From JAPLJM01 sp963708515 (lineage in GTDB: Bacteria > Desulfobacterota > Syntrophia > Syntrophales > Fen-1087), in assembly GCA_963708515.1 (NCBI GenBank), contig CAVPSX010000002.1:62001-126000 (forward strand): 64,000 bases of DNA, read 5' to 3'. Shown here one piece after another: positions 35,554 through 44,765 of the stretch. The notes under the pieces are model-generated. The model searched no databases, was not told the origin of the DNA, and worked only from the letters and a program-made list of their open reading frames with translations. The stretch's first letter is position 1; every line of letters begins with the position of its first letter. The position numbers and the translations under genes were made by a program.

Positions 35554-36414
35554 ATGTCTAACATCCTAAAATCAATATGCCTGCTCTTTTGCCTGCTGCT
35601 TTTGGCGGGTTGCGCGAGCAGGTATGATTTGAAACGGGTTGAGAAGGAGATCGGACAGAAGGTTTCTGCCCAGGTCAATGACATCGAAGCCCTGAAACAG
35701 GAAAATGCGGCCCTGCGCAAGGCGCTGGATGACAACGAGGAAGCGATTGCAGCCCTGAGAAAGACACAGGCGGAAAACAATGCCGACATGACAGGGCTGA
35801 AGGATCGTATTCAGAAGCTCACCGGCCGGACGGAAGAACTGCAGAAGGATTTTAAGGCCCTGCGCAAGACTACCCAGGGCAGGGAAGAAGACATGGCGGA
35901 AAAGCTCAACCAGGCCGCCTTCAAGATCAACTTCATGGAGAACTTTCTCGGCATCGGGAAAAAGGATGCACCCGCGGAGGCCGCCGAGAAGGGCAATCGA
36001 GCCGCCAACGGCCGGCAGAAGGATGCGCTGAACGAGAAGCCCGAAAGAGAATCGCTCTACGCGGCGGCCTACGAAACATTCAAGGAGGGAAAGTACGATA
36101 AGGCCCGGACCGAGTTTGAGAACTTTTTGAAACTGCATCCCCGTACGGAATATTCCGGCAATGCCCAGTTCTGGATCGGGGAGTGCTATTACAACGAGCA
36201 GCAATATGAAAAGGCCATCCTCGAATACGAAAAGGTGGTGACAAACTTTCCGGAGGGGAACAAGGTTCCCTATGCCCTGCTCAAGCAGGGTCTTTCCTTT
36301 CAGCAACTGGGGGACAAGACCAGCGCCCGGCTGTTCCTGCAGCAGGTCATCCGGGACTATCCCAATACGAATCAGGCGGGGGTGGCCCGGTCGAAATTGC
36401 TGGAGATCAAATAA
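35554..36414 (+). CDS. cpoB: Tol-Pal coordinator CpoB (YbgF)
   Basis: 286 residues. Unlike E. coli CpoB the signal ends in a lipobox (LLLLAGCASRYD), so a lipoprotein is expected. A coiled coil (about 25-130, EALKQENAALRKALDDNEEA) is followed by three TPR units (YAAAYETFKEGKYDKARTEF, NAQFWIGECYYNEQQYEKAI, ALLKQGLSFQQLGDKTSAR). It should couple Tol-Pal to cell-wall synthesis. Ends the tol-pal operon. Confidence 0.93.
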   Translation: MSNILKSICLLFCLLLLAGCASRYDLKRVEKEIGQKVSAQVNDIEALKQENAALRKALDDNEEAIAALRKTQAENNADMTGLKDRIQKLTGRTEELQKDFKALRKTTQGREEDMAEKLNQAAFKINFMENFLGIGKKDAPAEAAEKGNRAANGRQKDALNEKPERESLYAAAYETFKEGKYDKARTEFENFLKLHPRTEYSGNAQFWIGECYYNEQQYEKAILEYEKVVTNFPEGNKVPYALLKQGLSFQQLGDKTSARLFLQQVIRDYPNTNQAGVARSKLLEIK

Positions 36415-36458
36415 GGCGAAAAGAAGCAGAGGCCGGAAGCCTCAAGGAAATCTGCAGG

Positions 36459-36496
36459 AAAAAAGAGGGGCAGGCGGTTTTCGGACCGCCTGCCCC
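36459..36496. terminator. Bidirectional terminator between convergent genes
   Basis: GGGGCAGGCGGT (36467-36478) pairs perfectly with ACCGCCTGCCCC (36485-36496) over a 6-base loop. T-rich on the minus side (AAAAAA at 36459-36464) and TTGTTGT on the plus side. It serves cpoB and the metallophosphoesterase. Confidence 0.85.
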
Positions 36497-36579
36497 TTGT
36501 TGTGTACGGAACGGACGCCTCCGCGTTTACGCAAAACTCTCGCCAATCATTCCGGTCCCGGTAAGTCATCGCGGGCACA

Positions 36580-37617
36580 TCATTCTTCGAGGACGGTGCG
36601 GCGGATGGCGAGGGGAAAACAGGCGTCCTCCGCGTCCGCGCCTGTGTTTGTCTCCGCACAGGCGGCATCGGCGCTGAAGCCCCATTTTACAAGCGTGTAT
36701 CTCAGGCGGGGCGCTTCGTCATCCGGTTTTTTTTCGGCCGTGATCTCGATTCCCGTGATGCAGCGGGGGTGCACGCAGGAGCCCGTGTTGAAATAGATCG
36801 GGTCGGCCTTGGCCTTTCCGCGGACGCCGCGGCTGCCGATGCCCGTCTCCATGAGGCGGCGCTCGGTCAGGGAGAGATTGGCGAAGACGGGGCGGTGGGT
36901 ATGGCCGGCAATGATGATCAAGTGACCATCCGGGAAAACCCGGGACGCTTCCCTGTTTCCCCTGCAGGAAAAATGGATGGCATCCTTCATGTCCCCTTTA
37001 TTGCTCCCTTTTGCCCAATGGTAGAGGGTTTCGTCGATTTCATTGCAGCGGCCGGGATTCTCGGCGGCACGGGTGGGGTCGAGTATCCCCAATCTCTGGA
37101 AGCCGGACCAGACATGGCGGACGATGAAGCGGCTGATCTTCGCCCGGACGCCCAGGCAGGACGGATCGGCCTGGTGCCCGTGGAGCAGAAGGACCGGTGG
37201 GAAGGCTGCCTGCAGGACGACGGTCTCGTGAACCTCGATGCCCGGAAAGATGGCGCGCAGGGGGGCCGGGTTATTGCGCCAGTCCGCATCGTGGTTTCCC
37301 CAGATCTTGATGTAGCGCGTTTTGGCCGGGTCGGGATCATGGAAGCGGCGCAGCAGGTCGTAGATGGAGGTATGTGTGATGTAGATCGCGTCGAAGGATT
37401 CGTTTTCCCAGAGTTCCTCGGCATCGCCCAGTTCGATGTAGGTGAAGCCCTGCTCGAAATAGTGTTCCAGGGCGCACTTGTATATGAGGGAGTTGTGCGC
37501 AAATTCATCGCCCGCGGAACCGTTGCCGCGGTGGCAGTCCGAAAAGACGATGTAGCGGCCTCTGTCGGCAAGGGGCAGGCAGAAGGGGGCCGGATCTTGA
37601 ATGGCGCGATGGGTCAA
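36580..37617 (-). CDS. Calcineurin-like metallophosphoesterase
   Basis: 345 residues. All five metal-binding blocks are visible: FSDCHRGNG, ELGDAEELWE, IWGNHDADW, LLHGHQAD and IIAGHTHRP. The dinuclear site should be intact. The layout recalls UDP-2,3-diacylglucosamine hydrolase relatives, but the protein is longer and has extra inserts with cysteines (AENPGRCNEID, HFSCRGNREA, TGSCVHPRCITG), so the substrate is unknown. No signal peptide. It is the last gene of the minus-strand group that begins with ctpA. Confidence 0.85.
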   Translation of the reverse strand: MTHRAIQDPAPFCLPLADRGRYIVFSDCHRGNGSAGDEFAHNSLIYKCALEHYFEQGFTYIELGDAEELWENESFDAIYITHTSIYDLLRRFHDPDPAKTRYIKIWGNHDADWRNNPAPLRAIFPGIEVHETVVLQAAFPPVLLLHGHQADPSCLGVRAKISRFIVRHVWSGFQRLGILDPTRAAENPGRCNEIDETLYHWAKGSNKGDMKDAIHFSCRGNREASRVFPDGHLIIIAGHTHRPVFANLSLTERRLMETGIGSRGVRGKAKADPIYFNTGSCVHPRCITGIEITAEKKPDDEAPRLRYTLVKWGFSADAACAETNTGADAEDACFPLAIRRTVLEE

Positions 37618-37635
37618 CGGGGACAGGGGCTCCTT

Positions 37636-38430
37636 TTAATCGAGATGGACGGGCTCGACGCCCGGCGGCGCTTCGAGATCGAATAACTCCGGATCGACGT
37701 CTTTCAGGAACTGGATGTCCCTGTACCGGATGCTCACGGAAACGCCGTCAACGCCATCGGAAGAAAAGGTTATTTTTTGCGGAAACATCGCGGCCTCCAT
37801 AGAGAGCGGCTCTTCGAAGCGCACCCGGTACAGGCGTTGCTGCTCCGCGTAAACCTCGAGGCTCTCGAGAAATCCGTCCGTCATCCGCACCCACAGGGAC
37901 CGGCGTTTCAGCGGCTCCACGACGTCGATCCGGTAATGGTCGCCTTCCGGGTAGCCCCGCAGCAGCGTGTCCGGCCCGGGCGACGCAAAGCATGTTCCCG
38001 TCAGCAGGGCGAACAGGTCTTCGGGACCCATTTTGAGCGGCAGATAGCGCCCCACGTTGTCCGGGGTGGCGCGACCGATATAAAATGCGCCGGTTTCGTT
38101 TAGAAAGACCTTGAGTGTCCCGTCGCGGACAGAAAGAAAAAAGGCGGGGGGACCGAACAGCGGGATGGCTTCCACCCGTATTGATGCGGGTCTTTTCAGC
38201 AGCACGGCCAGTTTGAGCGGGTAAGCCCCTTCCTTCGTGTGCGTAGCCACCCGGGCATCGGCCAGTGCCAGCAGCACGGCGTCCGCCGGGAGACGGGCGG
38301 CGATTTGCGCCAGGGCGGCTTCCGGCGAGGCAACGTTCAGGGGGGCCGCTGCTTTCGGCACAGCCGCGCATCCGCAGAAAACGAGCAGCAGCAGATAAAG
38401 GACAGGGATATTTTTTTGCGTTTCCGTCAT
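37636..38430 (-). CDS. LolB-like/DUF4292 outer-membrane lipoprotein
   Basis: 264 residues with a lipoprotein signal (LYLLLLVFCGCAAVPKA). The body is beta-rich, as in the LolB/LppX-like fold: VLLKRPASIRVEAIPLFGPP, FFLSVRDGTLKVFLNETGAF and RYRDIQFLKDVDPELFDLEA near the end. The family member may carry lipoproteins or lipids; the exact role is inferred. The start overlaps the stop of the TPR gene by 4 bases. Confidence 0.78.
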   Translation of the reverse strand: MTETQKNIPVLYLLLLVFCGCAAVPKAAAPLNVASPEAALAQIAARLPADAVLLALADARVATHTKEGAYPLKLAVLLKRPASIRVEAIPLFGPPAFFLSVRDGTLKVFLNETGAFYIGRATPDNVGRYLPLKMGPEDLFALLTGTCFASPGPDTLLRGYPEGDHYRIDVVEPLKRRSLWVRMTDGFLESLEVYAEQQRLYRVRFEEPLSMEAAMFPQKITFSSDGVDGVSVSIRYRDIQFLKDVDPELFDLEAPPGVEPVHLD

Positions 38431-40133
38431 TTTTTCAAAAGATCGCCGATTTTCCCGGGGAGGGTTTTGCTGTCGGGGTTCAGCTTCAGCGCTTTCCGAT
38501 AGACCTCGAGGGCTTCCTTGAATTGCCCGTTCCGGGCATACGCGTCGCCGAGGTGCTCGCTGATCGCGACGTCATCGGGCTGCAGACCGGCCGCCTCCTT
38601 CAGCAGCTCAATGGCCCTTTCCAGCTTGTTTTGCCGGAAATAGACCCAGCCGAGGCTGTCGATGATATAGGCGTTGCCCGGCTTGAGCTGTATGGCTTTT
38701 TTGATCAGTTCCTCCGCTTCGTCCAGACGGATGTTCCGGTCTGCGTAACTGTAGCCGATGAAATTCAGGGCGTCGGCATGACCGGGATTGATCGCAAGGA
38801 TCTGCCGCATCAGCTTGATGCCGTCTTCGAAACGGTCCGTCTTTTCGTAAAGCACCCCGAGGCTGTAAAGCAGCTCTGTGCTTTTCGGCAAAACGTCCAG
38901 CCCCTCCCGCAGCGTCTTTTCCGCGTGAGCATAATCCTTTTTTTCATCGTAAAGGGAAGAGAGGAACAGATACAATCCGGGCGCGTCTGTCTTGACGGCA
39001 ATGGCCTCCCGGATGGTTTTCATCGCTTCGTCCGTCTTGCCCTCCTTTTTAAGAATCGTCGCAGCATGGGTCCGGGCATTGACATAGAAATCCGAGTCCG
39101 GCGTGATCCTTGCAAAAATTTCGAGGGCCTGCGGGTTCTGGGCGTTTTCACTGTAGGCCGCAGCCAGCAAATAGCGGATCCTCTGATCGTCCGGATAGGA
39201 TGCATGCAGTTTGACGAACAGGTCAACGGCCCGGCCGGGGCGTTCCCGTTCAAGGTAGATCAGGCCGACGGTCAGCGCAATCTCCTTGTCGGACATATGC
39301 TTCCGCAGGATCTCGTCGAAGACCTGATCCGCCTCTGCATCCCGTTTTTCGCGCAACAGCAGGTCCCCCATCCGGATCCTGACCCTCACGCGGCTCGGGT
39401 ACGTCTTCGTGATACGGTCGTAAAGCTCGATGGCCAGGGTGTATTTTTTCTGCTTTTCGTAGAGAGCCCCCAGATCCGTCATGGCGGACTCAAAGGAGGA
39501 CTTGATGTCAAGGACTTTCTTGAGTTCTTTTTCCGCCTCGTCGTCCTGTTTGAGTTCCATCAGGATCTTGGCCAGATAGTAGCGGCCGATGACATGATCG
39601 GGATCGATGGCCAGCAGCTTTCTGATCGTAGCGAGGGCATTCTGAAAGTCTTTTTGTTCGGCGTACACGATGCAGAGATACAGATGCGCCGGCATTTGTT
39701 TCGGATCCAGCGCGATGACGTCCTGATAAGCCCGGACGGCATTGGGATAGTCCTTGATATTGGCGTATAACCCGGCGCGCAGAAAGTGCACCTCCACGTC
39801 CCGGGGATGCGATTTCAGGACATCGTCCAGAAGCGCCAGCGCTTTCTCAAAAGATCCCTTTTCGCCGTACAGCATTGCCAGCTCGGCGGCCAGGAACGGG
39901 GATTTGGGGTCGAATTGCAGGGCCTTTTCATATTCGCTGGCGGCTTCCGCGCTGTTTTCGTTAAGCAGATTCAGCACGCCGAGGGAATAATGATAGGCCG
40001 CCAGCATGGACGCGTTTTGCGAAATGTTTCGGTCCGGGGGTTGCGCAGGGCCGGGCGGCTGAAACAACAGGCAGCCCTGCAGCAGGCCGATCACCGCCAG
40101 GCACGCCAGTTTATGACAAAGGACGTTGCGCAT
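38427..40133 (-). CDS. TPR-repeat lipoprotein
   Basis: 568 residues from ATG 40133. A longer frame would extend antisense into ctpA and is rejected because the internal ATG gives a lipoprotein signal (LACLAVIGLLQGCLLF). About fourteen TPR units follow, for example AAYHYSLGVLNLLNENSAEA, VRAYQDVIALDPKQMPAHLY and AIELYDRITKTYPSRVRVRI. It is likely a scaffold at the outer membrane. It starts 4 bases after the ctpA stop and overlaps the LolB-like gene. Confidence 0.85.
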   Translation of the reverse strand: MRNVLCHKLACLAVIGLLQGCLLFQPPGPAQPPDRNISQNASMLAAYHYSLGVLNLLNENSAEAASEYEKALQFDPKSPFLAAELAMLYGEKGSFEKALALLDDVLKSHPRDVEVHFLRAGLYANIKDYPNAVRAYQDVIALDPKQMPAHLYLCIVYAEQKDFQNALATIRKLLAIDPDHVIGRYYLAKILMELKQDDEAEKELKKVLDIKSSFESAMTDLGALYEKQKKYTLAIELYDRITKTYPSRVRVRIRMGDLLLREKRDAEADQVFDEILRKHMSDKEIALTVGLIYLERERPGRAVDLFVKLHASYPDDQRIRYLLAAAYSENAQNPQALEIFARITPDSDFYVNARTHAATILKKEGKTDEAMKTIREAIAVKTDAPGLYLFLSSLYDEKKDYAHAEKTLREGLDVLPKSTELLYSLGVLYEKTDRFEDGIKLMRQILAINPGHADALNFIGYSYADRNIRLDEAEELIKKAIQLKPGNAYIIDSLGWVYFRQNKLERAIELLKEAAGLQPDDVAISEHLGDAYARNGQFKEALEVYRKALKLNPDSKTLPGKIGDLLKK

Positions 40134-40137
40134 ACGG

Positions 40138-41442
40138 TCAGCTTCCAACGGTCTTCTGGAAGATATCCCAGCTTTTGAGAATATCAATCGCGCCTTTGAG
40201 CTGACTGTCGAGCGCCGGGTCTTCCGCGACTTTGTTGGCTTTTTCTTCCGGTGTCTGCCCGTTTTCCAGAGGCGATTTGATATGGCCACTGAGGTCCCGT
40301 TCCCGGATGCGACCCTCTGCGCCTTCTTTTTCCCGGGCGGGCTGCTGGTACTTGATGACAATGTCCGGGGCGATACCTTCGGCCTGAATGGAGCTCCCGC
40401 TGGGGGTATAGTATTTGGCGGTGGTCAATTTCAGCGCCGACCCGTCTTCAAGGGGGATCACCGTTTGCACGGACCCCTTGCCGAAGGTCTTGGCGCCGAC
40501 AATAAGCGCCCGCCGGTTGTCCCGCAGCGCGCCGGAAACGATCTCCGCGGCGCTGGCGGTGCCCTCGTTGACGAGAATCACAATCGGACAGGCGGGTTCA
40601 TCGCCGCTGTCTCTGGCGGAAAAGGTATTTTCGAGATTCTTGGTCTTCCCCTTTGTCGAGACAATGATGCCTGATTTGAGAAAGCAATCGGAAATTTCCA
40701 CGGCCTGATTCAACAGGCCGCCCGGATTGTTACGCATGTCTAAGACGAGGCCCTTGAGGGAGTGGGAGGGCCCGTCGAGGTCTTTGAGCGCCTTCTTGAG
40801 ATCATTGACGGTTTTTTCCTGAAACGAAGCGATCCGGATGTAGCCAATCCGATCATCGTGCATACGGGCCTTGATGCTTCTGATCTTGATGATACTGCGC
40901 GTGATGACGATGTCCTCCGGCTTGGCCATGTTTTCCCGCATGATCGTCAGCGTCACCTTTGTGTCTTTCGGACCCCGGAGCTTGCTGACCGCCTCCATGA
41001 TGCTGATGTTCTTGGTCGATTTGCCGTCTATCCGGATGATCTGGTCGCCTGCCTTGACGCCGGCCAGGAAGGCGGGCGTGTCTTCAATCGGCGACACGAC
41101 GGTCAGGATGTCCTTGAGAATCGTGATTTCAATCCCGATGCCGCCAAAGCTGCCTCGTGTCTCGACCTCCAGTTCCTTATACATGTCCGCAGTCATATAG
41201 GCGCTGTGCGGGTCGAGCGAGCGCATCATGCCGTTGATGGCGCCCTGGATCAGGGTTTTCTGTTCGATGGGTTCCACATAGTTTTTTTGCACCATATCCA
41301 GAACTTCATTGAACAGCTTGAGATTCTTATAGGTTTGCCGGTCCAGCGCAACGGCCGGTGAATTCGCGTACACGTTCCAAAGGCCCAATAAGGCTATCAG
41401 GCAAACCGCCGAAACCACGAAGGCCGTCATCCATTTCCGCAT
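40138..41442 (-). CDS. ctpA: Carboxy-terminal processing protease (S41 family)
   Basis: 434 residues from ATG 41442, which sits after GAGGGAGG; a GTG two codons earlier is less likely. Signal/anchor (AFVVSAVCLIALLGLWNVYA), a PDZ domain (about 95-180, GSFGGIGIEITILKD, AGVKAGDQIIRIDG) and the S41 protease core with nucleophile S297 (NEGTASAAEIV) and general base K322 (TFGKGSVQT). It degrades or processes periplasmic proteins. The C-terminus is extended (about 380-434). Confidence 0.93.
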   Translation of the reverse strand: MRKWMTAFVVSAVCLIALLGLWNVYANSPAVALDRQTYKNLKLFNEVLDMVQKNYVEPIEQKTLIQGAINGMMRSLDPHSAYMTADMYKELEVETRGSFGGIGIEITILKDILTVVSPIEDTPAFLAGVKAGDQIIRIDGKSTKNISIMEAVSKLRGPKDTKVTLTIMRENMAKPEDIVITRSIIKIRSIKARMHDDRIGYIRIASFQEKTVNDLKKALKDLDGPSHSLKGLVLDMRNNPGGLLNQAVEISDCFLKSGIIVSTKGKTKNLENTFSARDSGDEPACPIVILVNEGTASAAEIVSGALRDNRRALIVGAKTFGKGSVQTVIPLEDGSALKLTTAKYYTPSGSSIQAEGIAPDIVIKYQQPAREKEGAEGRIRERDLSGHIKSPLENGQTPEEKANKVAEDPALDSQLKGAIDILKSWDIFQKTVGS

Positions 41443-41461
41443 AGGCACCTCCCTCTGTTAC

Positions 41462-41513
41462 AAACCTTAGGGTCTGTAACGCAACGGTTATTCCGTTTCA
41501 GACCCTAAGGTTT
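41462..41513. repeat. 15-bp perfect inverted repeat before ctpA
   Basis: AAACCTTAGGGTCTG (41462-41476) and CAGACCCTAAGGTTT (41499-41513) are exact reverse complements around a 22-base centre. It ends 20 bases before the ctpA start codon and covers the likely leader. Could be an operator or an RNA hairpin; no T-run makes a terminator unlikely. Confidence 0.75.
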
Positions 41514-41661
41514 CATTTTGATGATGCAGGGCTAACACTTTCCTGCTTAATATTCAATTTTAAGATATGTCCTTATCAGATTTTCCGCAAACGCTGAAGA
41601 TTCAGGGAGGTCATCCCGATTCCCTTGCCCCCGCCGGGAAGGGATCAGGACGGCAACGCGG

Positions 41662-42075
41662 TTATTTCTTTGGAGAACTGCCTGGCAATTCGCTTTCTTC
41701 CGAGAGGACGCTTAAAAAAACGCGCACCCCTTTTACAACGGCGGCCAGGGAAGTCAGGGTGTTCAGAAAGGGAATCCGGATGCCCGTCTGGACAATCCGG
41801 CCCAGATCCGCCAGGAAGATCAGCGTCTTCTGCAATTTCAGGAACGAATCGGACAGTCCCTCGACCTGGCGGTTCACCGTCAAAGTCGTCTGATTGATAT
41901 TGGCCGTGATATGCTCGAGGTTTTTGAGGATGCCGGGCAGGCTCTCGTTTAAGGCCTTAAGCATCGCGGCCATGGCTTCCGCCGTCCGGCGAATCTGCAG
42001 CAGCGACGGGATTGCAAACAGGGCAAACAGCAGAATCGCGACGGCTATGGTCGTGGCAGCAATTTCCAGAAACAT
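41662..42075 (-). CDS. DUF948-like membrane protein
   Basis: 137 residues: one N-terminal transmembrane helix (IAATTIAVAILLFALFAIPS) and a long helical tail (NLEHITANINQTTLTVNRQV, FLKLQKTLIFLADLGRIVQT), the pattern of YoxC-type proteins. The following YtxH-like gene is a common neighbour. Function unknown; probably envelope or stress related. Confidence 0.78.
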   Translation of the reverse strand: MFLEIAATTIAVAILLFALFAIPSLLQIRRTAEAMAAMLKALNESLPGILKNLEHITANINQTTLTVNRQVEGLSDSFLKLQKTLIFLADLGRIVQTGIRIPFLNTLTSLAAVVKGVRVFLSVLSEESELPGSSPKK

Positions 42076-42095
42076 GCCCGCTCCTCCTTCGGAAA

Positions 42096-42479
42096 TTATG
42101 CAGATGCCTTTTCTTTTTCTTCCTTGAAGGCTTCCACGCCGGCGTCAATGGCCCGCTTCAGGCGGCCCTTGCCTTCCACAAGCGTTTCTTTCCCGCGTTC
42201 CGTCAATTCTTCAACCTTGCTTTCTACTTCCTCTACTTTCTCCCTGGCCGAGATCTCCGCTTCTTTGAGCCTTTTTACCGCCGCCTCATACACCTTCTTG
42301 CTTTTCTCAAGCGCCAGTTCATATTCCTCCCGGGCCTTGACCCGTAATTCCTCCGCTTTCCTTGCAATATCCTCCCTGGTTTCCTTGCCGCTCTTGGGGG
42401 CATAGAGAATGCCCAAAGCGGCTCCGATCAATCCCCCGATGAACAGACCTTTCAGAAAATCAATGCCTCGATCAGACAT
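42096..42479 (-). CDS. YtxH-like membrane protein
   Basis: 127 residues. The N-terminus FLKGLFIGGLIGAALGILYA followed by PKSGKETREDI is the YtxH domain; the remainder is a long, highly charged helix (EEVESKVEELTERGKE). Members are general-stress-related in Firmicutes; the role here is unknown. It is 20 bases upstream of the DUF948-like gene, and both probably form one transcript. Confidence 0.82.
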   Translation of the reverse strand: MSDRGIDFLKGLFIGGLIGAALGILYAPKSGKETREDIARKAEELRVKAREEYELALEKSKKVYEAAVKRLKEAEISAREKVEEVESKVEELTERGKETLVEGKGRLKRAIDAGVEAFKEEKEKASA

Positions 42480-42601
42480 GGCCGCACCTCCTTTATTTAT
42501 TTTGTGATCGATCTTAACGATTCTTGCAGCCCCATTCTACATATTTTCAAAAGAAAGTAAAGCCCAAACGCCGAATTGTAAGAAGTTAAAATTAAATCGT
42601 T

Positions 42602-42645
42602 AAAAACAAAACCGGGCATTTGAATGCTGCTCAAATGCCCGGTTT
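42602..42645 (-). terminator. Rho-independent terminator
   Basis: AACCGGGCATTTGA (42611-42624) pairs with TCAAATGCCCGGTT (42632-42645). On the minus strand TTTGTTTTT follows. It ends the alanine/proline-rich lipoprotein transcript. Confidence 0.88.
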
Positions 42646-42671
42646 GTCGTTCTTCCCTTGTTGGCTTTTTA

Positions 42672-42929
42672 TTACTTTGCAGGGGCTTTAGCCGGTGCGG
42701 GTGCTGCAGGCGCTGCAGGAGCAGGAGCGGGTGCTGCAGGCGCTGCAGGCGCTGCGGGCGCGCCGGGTGCGGGAGCTGCTCCCGGAGCCGGTGCGGGCGC
42801 CGGAGCCGGAGCCGGTGCGGGCGCCGCAGGAGCCGGTTTCTTCTCTGCTGCTTTCTCGCAGCCAACCACTGCAAATGAAAATGTCATGACGAAAAGCAGG
42901 GATAAAATGACAGCGAAGACCTTCTTCAT
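42672..42929 (-). CDS. Small alanine/proline-rich lipoprotein
   Basis: 85 residues from ATG 42929, which is served by AGGAGGTGG; an upstream ATG would include this site. The signal ends in a lipobox (SFAVVGCEKA). Nearly the whole mature part is low-complexity Ala/Pro/Gly (repeated PAPAP and APAAP units). It could be a spacer in the periplasm. It has its own terminator and no close partner gene on this strand. Confidence 0.75.
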   Translation of the reverse strand: MKKVFAVILSLLFVMTFSFAVVGCEKAAEKKPAPAAPAPAPAPAPAPAPGAAPAPGAPAAPAAPAAPAPAPAAPAAPAPAKAPAK

Positions 42930-43091
42930 GGATTTGCCACCTCCTTTCAAGAATTTTTACAACTACGGGCAACGTTCCATCACCCTTTTTGATCAGTAAA
43001 AATACGCTTTTTTTTTGCCTTGTCAAGATATATTTATCAGGATATAAGGCGCCTGTATCGAAAAAATATTTCCGGCAGGCGGGGTGGTGTC

Positions 43092-44765
43092 ATGATCCTG
43101 GGCATAGACGTGGGCGGGACGCATACGGACGCGGTTCTGATCGAGGATTTCAAGATCACGAGAAAGGCCAAGGTTCTCACAGACGCGGATAACCTGCTGC
43201 AATCCCTCCTGAAAGTCACGCAGGAACTCTTGAGCGATGAAGATCCCGGGAAGCTCAGCCGCGTGGTGCTCAGCACGACCATCTCCACGAACGCCATCGT
43301 CCAGAAGAAAACCGACCGTGTGGGCATGGTTCTGGTCTGCGGCCCGGGGGTCGAGCCTGCGCGGATCGCCGTGGGGGGAGATTGCCGTTTCGTTGCCGGG
43401 TATGTCAACCACCGGGGGCTGGAAGCGGCGACGGTCGATGACGAAGAAATCAGGCGGGCCGGCGAATATTTCCGGGCGGAGGGGATCGATCATGTCGGCA
43501 TCGTGGGAAAATTTTCCACGCGCAACCCCGTCCAGGAGATCCGGATCAGAGACCGGTTGCAGGGCGCCGCGGGCCATCTGTCGCTGGGGCATCGGATGTC
43601 GGGACACCTGAATTTTCCGCGGCGCATCGCCACGACCTACCTGAACGCCTCCGTTGCCCGCCTGTACGGCCGCTTTGTTGAGGATGTTCTTGACTTTGTC
43701 CGCCGGCAGGGCATTTCCGTACCCATTTATATCCTGAAGGCCGACGGCGGCGCCGTCGATATCCGGCAATCGCTTGAATTTCCCGTGCAGAACATCCTCT
43801 CCGGCCCCGCCGCCAGCATCATGGGCGTTCTGAGCCTGTCCAGCCGCAGGGAGGACGCCATTGTCCTGGATATCGGGGGCACGACGACGGATATTGCCAT
43901 CTTTGCCGGGGGCGTTCCGCTTTTCGAAGCCTTCGGCGTGACGATTGAAGGATATAAGACGCTCATCCGGGGACTGCGCACCAAGTCGATCGGCCTGGGC
44001 GGGGACAGTTGTGTCCGTGTTGATCAGGGGCGGCTGTCCATCGGACCGGACCGCCAGGGTCCGGCGGCGGCCTTCGGAGGCTCCTGTCCCACACCGACCG
44101 ACGCAATGATCGTCCTGGGCTTGACGGATATCGGCGAGCGGGATGCCGCGGAAAAGGCGCTGGCGCCGCTGGCAGCGGCGTTGAAGTGTAGCCTGGAGCA
44201 GGCGGCGAAGCAGATTTACGAGGAGGCGTGCCGCATCATCGCCGACCAGGTCGGCCGGGTGATTGCAGAGATCAATAATAAGCCCGTCTATACGATTCAT
44301 GAAATGCTTGAAGGCAAGCAATTGCAGCCGAAAATCCTCCATGTGGTGGGGGGGCCGGCGCTTCCCATGGCACCGCGCCTCGGACACCTGCTTAACTGCA
44401 CGGCGCATATTCCCGAACACCCCGAAGTGGCCAATGCCATCGGGGCGGCGCTGGCCCGGACCACGGCGGAAGTCACAGTTCTGGCGGACACCGAACAGAA
44501 ATTCCTCTCCATTGCGGAAGAGGGCTACCGGGCGGCGATACCGCCCGGTTTCAGCCGCGAGGACGCGATTCGGATCGGCCGTGAAAAACTACGCGAAAAG
44601 GCCATCCGCATGGGCGCCCGGGAAGAAGATATCGAGATTGAGGTCATTGAAAGCCAGGAATTCAACATGGTCAATCAATTTTACACAACCGGAAAAAACA
44701 TTCGGGTCAAGCTCCAGGTGAAGCCGGGATTGATTGCGGGTTTCCAGGCGGGGGCGCGTTTATGA
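43092..44765 (+). CDS. Hydantoinase A/oxoprolinase-like protein
   Basis: 557 residues from ATG 43092. The actin-like ATPase fold shows phosphate-binding loops ILGIDVGGTHTDAVLIEDF and IVLDIGGTTTDIAIFAGG, as in HyuA, 5-oxoprolinase and acetone carboxylase beta subunits. No HyuB-type partner subunit is adjacent, so the reaction is not clear. It overlaps the next gene by 4 bases (ATGA) and heads a three-gene plus-strand unit. The substrate may be a cyclic amide or a ketone; this is inference. Confidence 0.85.
   Translation: MILGIDVGGTHTDAVLIEDFKITRKAKVLTDADNLLQSLLKVTQELLSDEDPGKLSRVVLSTTISTNAIVQKKTDRVGMVLVCGPGVEPARIAVGGDCRFVAGYVNHRGLEAATVDDEEIRRAGEYFRAEGIDHVGIVGKFSTRNPVQEIRIRDRLQGAAGHLSLGHRMSGHLNFPRRIATTYLNASVARLYGRFVEDVLDFVRRQGISVPIYILKADGGAVDIRQSLEFPVQNILSGPAASIMGVLSLSSRREDAIVLDIGGTTTDIAIFAGGVPLFEAFGVTIEGYKTLIRGLRTKSIGLGGDSCVRVDQGRLSIGPDRQGPAAAFGGSCPTPTDAMIVLGLTDIGERDAAEKALAPLAAALKCSLEQAAKQIYEEACRIIADQVGRVIAEINNKPVYTIHEMLEGKQLQPKILHVVGGPALPMAPRLGHLLNCTAHIPEHPEVANAIGAALARTTAEVTVLADTEQKFLSIAEEGYRAAIPPGFSREDAIRIGREKLREKAIRMGAREEDIEIEVIESQEFNMVNQFYTTGKNIRVKLQVKPGLIAGFQAGARL

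Noticed and set aside
38265..39770. 501-codon plus-strand open frame opposite the TPR gene
   Set aside because: Antisense shadow; TPR periodicity is on the minus strand.
40134..40361. Upstream start for the TPR lipoprotein at 40361
   Set aside because: The extension overlaps ctpA in another frame and hides the lipoprotein signal that begins at 40133.
42690..42850. CRISPR-like repeats
   Set aside because: The repetition comes from Ala/Pro codons within a lipoprotein gene; there are no spacers. No CRISPR array was seen elsewhere in the window.
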